Shown here in pieces: positions 7,201 through 11,295 of a DNA stretch of 11,295 nucleotides. The stretch covers positions 1-11,295 of the forward strand of contig DOZU01000020.1 in assembly GCA_003517845.1 (NCBI GenBank), written 5' to 3'. The translations under genes and the position numbers were made by a program. How positions within the stretch are numbered: position 1 is the stretch's first letter; every line of letters starts with the position of its first letter. This DNA comes from Clostridiales bacterium. Its GTDB lineage: Bacteria > Bacillota > Sulfobacillia > UBA995. The notes under the pieces are model-generated. The model was not told the DNA's origin. It saw nothing but the letters and a program-made list of their open reading frames with translations, and searched no databases.

Positions 7201-8085
7201 CTACTTGCCTGGACTCCCGCCCGGCGACCCGGCGAGGGCGATGGAAACCCGCACCTCCTTGTGGTGGCGGAACGACAGCAGCAGGTACGGGTAGGTGAGC
7301 ACCTGGGTCACCATGGCATCGGGGGCGGGGGCGATCTCCATCGCCTGTACCAGCACGTAGTCATCGCGATCCGCGACCATCTCCACCACAACCCGGAATC
7401 CCCCGGTCGGGCGTTCGCCCACGGCGATCAGGACGTGCTGGTAGTCGCCTTCCCTGCGAATGTGGGTACCCGGTGTCCGGTGCATTCTCTCGAGCCAGGC
7501 CTGCGTTTCCGCGCTCAGCGGCAGCTCGTTCTCCCGGAAGAAGGGCGGGAGGGGCGCGCCCGGGAGCGGGACGGGTTGAGGCGGCCCAGGCGAAACCTGT
7601 TCCGGCGGTCCGGGATCTCCCGGAGCGACGGGAGGCTTCGCGGCCTCCTGGTATACCAGGTTGAGGTAACCCCGGCCGGGCTTGTCGGCGTCGATGATCG
7701 TCACCAGCAAGTAAGGATAGGTAAGCGCCTGGGTCACGATGTCCCCCGGGCCGGGGATGACCTCGAACGCCTCGACCAGGATATGGTCCGGGTACTCGAC
7801 CACCGCTTCGAGTTGCACGCGGAATCCACCGGTCGGGCGTTCGCCCAGAGCGAACAGCACGTGCTGGTAGGCACCTTCCCGGCGGGTGTGAATGCCGGGC
7901 GTCCGGTGCAGGTTCTGGACCCAGGTACGCGTTTCGGCGCTGAGGTCCTGCTTGTTCTCGACGAATACGACCGGAGCGGGTACGGTCCCACCGCTTTCAC
8001 CGACAGGCTGCAAGTCCACTCGCGCCGGACGGCATCCGGCAATCAGCACGAGCACCAGGAGGCCGGCAACGGGCAATCGGGCCAT
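7201..8085 (-). CDS. Lipoprotein with two tandem PrcB C-terminal-type domains
   Basis: This is a predicted exported lipoprotein of 294 residues and unknown function. The ATG at 8083-8085 has a GGGGGGAG ribosome binding site 8 nt upstream; an ATG 30 nt earlier lacks one. The N-terminus MARLPVAGLLVLVLIAGC is a lipoprotein signal peptide with lipobox IAGC and lipidated Cys18. Two homologous domains follow, about residues 41-130 and 183-272, each reading L-S-A-E-T, HRTPG, RREG-YQHVL, GERPTGGFRV, then GDIVTQALTYPYLL or the close variant AMVTQVLTYPYLL. The GERPTGG and TYPY motifs are those of the PrcB C-terminal domain, named after the Treponema denticola dentilisin complex subunit. A proline-rich linker (KPPVAPGDPGPPEQ, then PVPLPGAPLPP) separates them. 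The gene is alone on its strand, between ispG and the proS leader. It may bind or inhibit proteases outside the membrane, but that is only a guess from the family name. Confidence 0.88.
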   Translation of the reverse strand: MARLPVAGLLVLVLIAGCRPARVDLQPVGESGGTVPAPVVFVENKQDLSAETRTWVQNLHRTPGIHTRREGAYQHVLFALGERPTGGFRVQLEAVVEYPDHILVEAFEVIPGPGDIVTQALTYPYLLVTIIDADKPGRGYLNLVYQEAAKPPVAPGDPGPPEQVSPGPPQPVPLPGAPLPPFFRENELPLSAETQAWLERMHRTPGTHIRREGDYQHVLIAVGERPTGGFRVVVEMVADRDDYVLVQAMEIAPAPDAMVTQVLTYPYLLLSFRHHKEVRVSIALAGSPGGSPGK

Positions 8086-8208
8086 GCGAGCAACTCCCCC
8101 CTTACCCGGGTGCATCCAATATCCTTGAGACGTCCGCGGGCGGGAAAAGGGTCCACGTCCTGTCCCTCCCGGGCGGCAACGGGCTACGAGTCAATGGCTG
8201 CGCGTACG

Positions 8209-8237
8209 TTGACAAGCCGCAAGGGCTCTGCTAACAT
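8209..8237 (+). promoter_or_regulatory. Sigma-A-type promoter of the T-box/proS unit
   Basis: A perfect -35 hexamer TTGACA (8209-8214) is followed after exactly 17 nt by TAACAT (8232-8237), a 4/6 match to TATAAT. The predicted transcript start is about 8244-8246, just before the T-box leader. A 13-bp palindrome (ATTATG, C, CATAAT; 8236-8248) overlaps the -10 end and start site. I see no clear promoter for the divergent lipoprotein gene in 8086-8208. Confidence 0.75.
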
Positions 8238-8261
8238 TATGCCATAATTCATCCTGATCCA

Positions 8262-8495
8262 GGCCATGATGGGGCCAGGCGCCACGCGGTCTCCACCAGG
8301 AAGCCGGTCCACGACTGCAAGACCGGCGGGGATGCGGTGCCGACCCACCCCTGAGTCGGCGGTCGGCATTCGCTGGTCGCCCGGCAGCCGGCCGTTATCC
8401 GGATGCAGACCCGCGTCTGCGACGAGCGGGCAGGCGCAGTGCCTGCCAAGGAAGGTGGTACCGCGAGCCCTTCGCCCTTCCGGCGAAGGGTTTTT
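8262..8495 (+). promoter_or_regulatory. T-box riboswitch leader, proline-specific
   Basis: This leader senses uncharged tRNA(Pro) and allows proS transcription when charging is low. The conserved T-box sequence AAGGTGGTACCGCG is at 8452-8465. Its UGGU (8456-8459) can pair with the ACCA end of tRNA(Pro), whose discriminator base is A. The Stem I candidate has a lower helix GGGG 8271-8274 with CCCC 8348-8351, a GA (8268-8269) and TGA (8352-8354) pair of segments fitting the basal K-turn, an AGGA bulge at 8298-8301, and a distal helix GCCGGTC 8303-8309 with GACCGGC 8321-8327. The likely specifier codon is CCC at 8344-8346 followed by A, a proline codon matching the downstream gene. Two strong hairpins follow: GCAGAC/GTCTGC (8405-8420) and GGCAGGC/GCCTGCC (8429-8447). 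The left boundary is approximate. The T-box identity is firm; specifier placement is hand-folded. Confidence 0.92.
8468..8495 (+). terminator. T-box attenuator terminator
   Basis: The arms CCCTTCGCC (8468-8476) and GGCGAAGGG (8482-8490) form a perfect 9-bp stem with loop CTTCC, followed by five T residues (8491-8495). The 5' arm includes the CCTT (8469-8472) that would alternatively pair with AAGG upstream of the T-box bulge to form the antiterminator, so the two structures exclude each other, as expected for a transcriptional T-box. Confidence 0.93.
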
Positions 8496-8536
8496 GCGTT
8501 ACAGATTGTGCGCCGATGCGATGAGAGGTGGGTTAC

Positions 8537-10009
8537 ATGCAGGATAAAGTCTTCGTCCGCGAGATCACGCCCAGGGCTCAAGACTACTCCCAGTGGTACG
8601 TGGATGTCGCGACCAGGGCCGAGTTGATGGACTATAGCCCGGTCAAGGGCTGCATGGTATTCCGGCCGTATGGTTTCGGCATCTGGGAGCGCATCCAGGG
8701 GGCCCTCGACCCCAAGTTCAAGGCGACCGGGCATGCCAACGCCTATTTCCCATTGTTCATCCCCGAGAGCTTCTTGAAGAAAGAGGCCGAGCACTTCGCG
8801 GGATTCGTGCCCGAGGTGGCTTGGGTGACGCACGGCGGGGGGGAGGAACTGGCGGAGCGCCTGGCCATCCGTCCGACCTCTGAGGCCATGATCTGCCACA
8901 TGTATGCGCGATGGATCCAGTCCTGGCGGGATCTGCCGATGCTCCTGAACCAGTGGTGCAACGTGGTGCGCTGGGAGAAAGCCACCCGGCCTTTCTTGCG
9001 GACGACCGAGTTCCTCTGGCAGGAAGGACATACCTGTCATGCCACCGAGGAGGAAGCCGAGCGCGAGACCCTGCAGATGCTCGACATCTACCGGGAGACC
9101 TTCGAGGAAGACTTGGCCCTGGCCGTGGTGCCCGGCCGGAAGACGGAGGCTGAGAAGTTTGCGGGGGCGCTGCGGACGTACACGGTGGAGGCCCTGATGT
9201 CCGACGGCAAGGCCCTCCAGGCGGGCACGTCCCATAACCTGGGCCAGTTCTTCGCCAGGGTTTTCGACATCCTGTACCTCGACCGCGACGGGCAACAGAA
9301 ACACGTATGGCAGACTTCCTGGGGAGTCAGCACCCGGCTGATCGGCGCCCTGATCATGGTCCACGGCGATGACCGCGGGCTGGTACTGCCGCCGCGGGTG
9401 GCTCCCCTGCAGGCGGTCATCGTCCCCATAGCGCCCCAACGGCAGCGGCAGGAGGTACTGGAGGCCGTCCGGCAACTCCATGCCGACCTCGCCGGGAGGT
9501 TCCGGGTGAAGCTCGACGACCGGGAGGAGCACAGCCCGGGCTGGAAGTTCAACGAGTGGGAAATGCGGGGCGTGCCGGTCCGCATCGAACTCGGCCCCCG
9601 GGATCTGGCGGCGGGGCGGGTAGTGATGGTGCGGCGAGACGACGGTGCGCGCGAGGAAGTTGCCCTGGCTGAGGTCGCCCGGCGGTTGGCGGAGCTGCTG
9701 GACGAGGTGCAAGCGGCCCTGAGGCGCAAGGCATGGACCTTCACCGAGCAGCACACTCGAATCGTTGGGGATTCCTCGAGTTTCCGATCCACCCTGGAGG
9801 AGTGCCGGGGTCTGCTGGTCGCCGGCTGGTGCGGCGATGCCGGCTGCGAGGCCCGGGTCAAGGCGGATACCGGTGCTACCATCCGTTGCCTGCCGCTGGC
9901 GGGGGCGAAGACGCCGGTCGCCGAAGCGTGCCGCGAAGCGGCCGGCGCGCCCTGCGTCCACTGTGGCCGCCGCGGCGGGCAGGTCGTGGTGTTCGGTCGA
10001 GCTTATTGA
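8537..10009 (+). CDS. proS: Prolyl-tRNA synthetase, archaeal/eukaryotic type
   Basis: This class II aminoacyl-tRNA synthetase charges tRNA(Pro) with proline in the cytoplasm. The ATG at 8537 has AGGTG 6 nt upstream; a GTG at 8528 lies within that binding site. The 490-residue product has KGCMVFRPYGFGIWERIQ (motif 1 area, 37-54), IRPTSEAMI (111-119), RWEKATRPFLRTTEFLWQEG (145-164, motif 2) and GVSTRLIGALIMVHGDDRGL (263-282, motif 3). The anticodon-binding domain follows. A C-terminal zinc-type domain has Cys432, Cys437, Cys473 and Cys476, ending in Ala-Tyr. The usual bacterial-type enzyme is about 570 residues, with the INS editing domain between motifs 2 and 3; that insertion is absent, which together with the C-terminal domain marks the archaeal/eukaryotic type, also known from some bacteria. 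It is controlled by the T-box leader just upstream. Confidence 0.96.
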   Translation: MQDKVFVREITPRAQDYSQWYVDVATRAELMDYSPVKGCMVFRPYGFGIWERIQGALDPKFKATGHANAYFPLFIPESFLKKEAEHFAGFVPEVAWVTHGGGEELAERLAIRPTSEAMICHMYARWIQSWRDLPMLLNQWCNVVRWEKATRPFLRTTEFLWQEGHTCHATEEEAERETLQMLDIYRETFEEDLALAVVPGRKTEAEKFAGALRTYTVEALMSDGKALQAGTSHNLGQFFARVFDILYLDRDGQQKHVWQTSWGVSTRLIGALIMVHGDDRGLVLPPRVAPLQAVIVPIAPQRQRQEVLEAVRQLHADLAGRFRVKLDDREEHSPGWKFNEWEMRGVPVRIELGPRDLAAGRVVMVRRDDGAREEVALAEVARRLAELLDEVQAALRRKAWTFTEQHTRIVGDSSSFRSTLEECRGLLVAGWCGDAGCEARVKADTGATIRCLPLAGAKTPVAEACREAAGAPCVHCGRRGGQVVVFGRAY

Positions 10010-10106
10010 CGGGAGTGAGCATCGCCGGCGGATAGAGGAGCCTGGGTGGGAGCGGGGAATATCGACACGAGGCGAGGATGCTGAGATCGCACTCTCGCAG
10101 CAGACC

Positions 10107-10138
10107 CTCATGCCCCACGGGGCACCAGGGGGCATGAG
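10107..10138. repeat. Inverted repeat with two competing hairpins
   Basis: CTCATGCCCC (10107-10116) is the exact reverse complement of GGGGCATGAG (10129-10138), a 10-bp stem with a 12-nt loop. Inside it TGCCCC (10111-10116) can instead pair with the nearer GGGGCA (10119-10124), leaving a 2-nt loop. The two forms exclude each other. No T-run follows, so it is not a typical intrinsic terminator. It lies 98 bp after proS and might protect or shape the mRNA 3' end. Confidence 0.7.
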
Positions 10139-10170
10139 AACGGCGGGGCGGCGGGAACCCGTGTTTTCGG

Positions 10171-10201
10171 TGTAGGGGCGGGTTCGGAACCCGCCCCTAC
10201 A
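10171..10201. repeat. Perfect 31-bp palindromic element
   Basis: The left arm TGTAGGGGCGGGTTC (10171-10185) and its exact reverse complement (10187-10201) flank a single central G. Palindromes with this GTAGGGGCGGGTT core are, as I recall, common dispersed intergenic elements in several bacterial groups, so this is probably one copy of a REP-like family. A role as a bidirectional transcription barrier after proS is possible; neither side has a T-run. Confidence 0.85.
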
Positions 10202-10271
10202 AGGGCCGTGGCCGCCGCCTGATCGCGAGTCTACTCTCGCAGCAGGCTTGCTGAACCGGGGAGGTCAGGGA

Positions 10272-10907
10272 GTGCGCGTGACGGCAGTGATACCGGCCTA
10301 TAACGAAGAACGCACGGTGGCGCAGGTGGTGCGGGCAGTGATCGCATCCCCCCTGGTAGCGGACGTGGTGGTGGTCAACGATGGGTCGCGGGATGCCACC
10401 TCGCTCGCGGCGGCCCGCGCCGGGGCCCGCGTGATTGACTTGCCCGAGAATCGGGGCAAGGGAGCCGCCATACAGGCAGGCGTCGCCGCGAGCCAGGGAG
10501 AGACCCTGCTGTTGCTCGATGCCGACCTGGTGGGGTTGGAGGCGGACCATATCCAGCGGCTGCTCTCCCCGGTACTGGGAGGGGAGGCGGAGATGACGAT
10601 CGGCGTGTTTGAGCAGGGGCGGACCTTCACCGACCTGGCTCAGGTGATAACTCCCGGGCTTTCGGGTCAGCGGGCCGTGCTCCGCTCGTTGCTTCAGGGG
10701 GTTGCCGGTCTCGATCTGGCGCGTTTCGGCAGCGAGGTGGCGCTGAATCGCACCGCCGAACGGACGCGCGCCCGAGTCGTCACCGTCCAGTTGCCCCGCC
10801 TGACCCACGTCATGAAGGAAGAGAAGATGGGTTTCGCCCGCGGCTTCCTCGCCCGCCTCCGGATGTACGGAGACATCCTCGCCGCCGCGTGGCGCCAGAG
10901 GGGGTAG
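10272..10907 (+). CDS. Family 2 (GT-A fold) glycosyltransferase, short form
   Basis: This is a probable cytoplasmic glycosyltransferase that uses a nucleotide sugar. The GTG at 10272 has GGGGAGGT at 10258-10265 (6 nt spacing), giving 211 residues; a GTG at 10278 is also possible. GT2 features include the N-terminal VIPAYNEERTV (6-16), VVVNDGSRDAT (33-43; Asp37 in the nucleotide site), ENRGKGAAIQAG (59-70) and the metal-binding LLLDADL (80-86; Asp83 and Asp85). A later SGQRAVLR stretch lies near the expected acceptor side. No membrane helix is evident, and the protein is short compared with DPM1-type or polyprenol-linked enzymes, ending just after a basic helix (KEEKMGFARGFLARLR). Sugar donor and acceptor cannot be named from the sequence. 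It is 4 bp before the mgtC-like gene, so the two are likely co-transcribed. Confidence 0.87.
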   Translation: MRVTAVIPAYNEERTVAQVVRAVIASPLVADVVVVNDGSRDATSLAAARAGARVIDLPENRGKGAAIQAGVAASQGETLLLLDADLVGLEADHIQRLLSPVLGGEAEMTIGVFEQGRTFTDLAQVITPGLSGQRAVLRSLLQGVAGLDLARFGSEVALNRTAERTRARVVTVQLPRLTHVMKEEKMGFARGFLARLRMYGDILAAAWRQRG

Positions 10908-10911
10908 GGCG

Positions 10912-11295
10912 GTGATCGAATTCCTTGATGTCCTGAGCAAGCTGGGATTGGCCGTGGTCCTCGGAGGCCTGGTGGGTCTGGAGCGGAAGGCGCGCGGCCG
11001 TCAGGCGGGACTTCGGACTTTTATCCTGGTTTGCCTCGGCTCGACGCTGATAATGATGGTATCCATGGTCACCGCCGGGTTCGCGGATGCCGGCGCTGAC
11101 CCCGGGCGGATCGCCGCCCAGGTGGTCACGGGGATAGGCTTCCTCGGCGCCGGCGCGATCCTCCGCGAAGGTGCGACCGTACGCGGCCTGACCACGGCAG
11201 CGGGATTATGGGTGGTGGCCGGCATCGGGCTGGCCATCGGCATCGGCATGTTCGCCGAGGCAGCGGTAGTGACGATCATCGTGCTCATCACCCTG
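10912..11295 (+). CDS. MgtC/SapB-family membrane protein, 5' part
   Basis: This is the N-terminal 128 codons of an MgtC/SapB-family inner-membrane protein, running off the window's right edge with no stop. The GTG at 10912 follows a purine run (AGGGGGTAGGG, from 10898) 4 bp after the glycosyltransferase stop. The family signatures are all visible: GGLVGLERKARGRQAGLRT in the first loop, LVCLGSTLIMMVS, DPGRIAAQVVTGIGFLGAGA, ILREGATVRGLTTAAGLWVV and AGIGLAIGIGMF. Four or five hydrophobic helices lie in the visible part. MgtC itself inhibits F1Fo ATP synthase and helps at low Mg2+, but most family members are of unsettled function. A C-terminal ACT-like extension, found in some members, cannot be judged here. 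Confidence 0.92.
   Translation, partial: MIEFLDVLSKLGLAVVLGGLVGLERKARGRQAGLRTFILVCLGSTLIMMVSMVTAGFADAGADPGRIAAQVVTGIGFLGAGAILREGATVRGLTTAAGLWVVAGIGLAIGIGMFAEAAVVTIIVLITL

Larger units (their letters stand above)
10091..10245. repeat. 13-bp direct repeat flanking the two palindromes
   Basis: ACTCTCGCAGCAG occurs at 10091-10103 and again at 10233-10245. Each copy is preceded by GATCGC (10085-10090 directly; 10221-10226 with 6 extra bases between). Each copy's CTCGC can pair with a GCGAG just upstream (10072-10076 and 10225-10229). The second copy's CAGCA (10240-10244) can also pair with TGCTG (10249-10253), right before the ribosome binding site of the next gene. This makes the 262-bp spacer 10010-10271 structured, though I see no gene, clear promoter or known riboswitch in it. 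Confidence 0.6.

Noticed and set aside
7261..8247. A 328-codon plus-strand open frame opposite the lipoprotein gene
   Set aside because: The minus strand has a signal peptide, lipobox, good ribosome binding site and two homologous domains; the plus-strand product is Arg/His/Gly-rich with none of these.
8249..10135. A 628-codon minus-strand open frame over proS and its leader
   Set aside because: It is an antisense shadow of a GC-rich gene: the plus strand encodes a full ProRS with all motifs and a T-box, and the antisense protein shows no recognisable domain, only His/Pro/Arg/Gln-rich sequence.
10171..10201. Palindrome as an intrinsic terminator of proS
   Set aside because: The stem is strong but no T-run follows on either strand, so it is listed as a repeat; a factor-dependent or blocking role remains possible.
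1..11295. CRISPR array, transposase, tRNA or rRNA genes
   Set aside because: No regularly spaced direct repeats, transposase motifs, tRNA cloverleaf patterns or rRNA sequence were seen on either strand.

Overview
The window is a GC-rich (by eye about two-thirds G+C), densely packed stretch of a bacterial chromosome, almost certainly from a spore-forming member of the Firmicutes (Clostridia-like). The reasons are: the gene order pyrH-frr-uppS-cdsA-dxr-rseP-ispG-proS, which matches the conserved Firmicutes cluster; a YtvI-type sporulation membrane protein inside that cluster; strong AGGAGG-type ribosome binding sites with frequent GTG and TTG starts; and a T-box tRNA-sensing leader in front of proS.

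Bases 1-7198 (+ strand) read as one long operon. It carries the 3' part of pyrH (UMP kinase), frr (ribosome recycling factor), a 70-codon unnamed PASTA-like small protein that appears to start at CTG overlapping the frr stop, uppS (undecaprenyl diphosphate synthase), cdsA (CDP-diacylglycerol synthase), a ytvI-like AI-2E/PerM-family membrane protein, dxr (DXP reductoisomerase), rseP (site-2 intramembrane protease) and ispG (HMBPP synthase). Dxr and IspG are two steps of the MEP isoprenoid pathway, and UppS uses the resulting isoprenoid units to make the lipid carrier for cell-wall synthesis. CdsA makes the phospholipid precursor. The operon is therefore mainly an envelope-precursor operon attached to translation and nucleotide genes.

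Bases 7201-8085 (- strand) hold a single convergent gene for a lipoprotein with two tandem PrcB C-terminal-type domains. It separates ispG from proS. Bases 8086-8536 contain a good sigma-A promoter and a full T-box leader with terminator. They control proS (8537-10009), an archaeal/eukaryotic-type prolyl-tRNA synthetase without the bacterial INS editing insertion.

Bases 10010-10271 have no gene but hold several inverted repeats and a 13-bp direct repeat. After them come a short family 2 glycosyltransferase (10272-10907) and, 4 bp later, an MgtC/SapB-family membrane protein that runs off the right edge.

The items most worth a second look are the CTG-started PASTA-like small protein, the histidine-to-proline change next to the Dxr metal ligands, the tandem PrcB lipoprotein, and the structured spacer before the glycosyltransferase. 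No mobile element, CRISPR array, rRNA or tRNA gene was seen.
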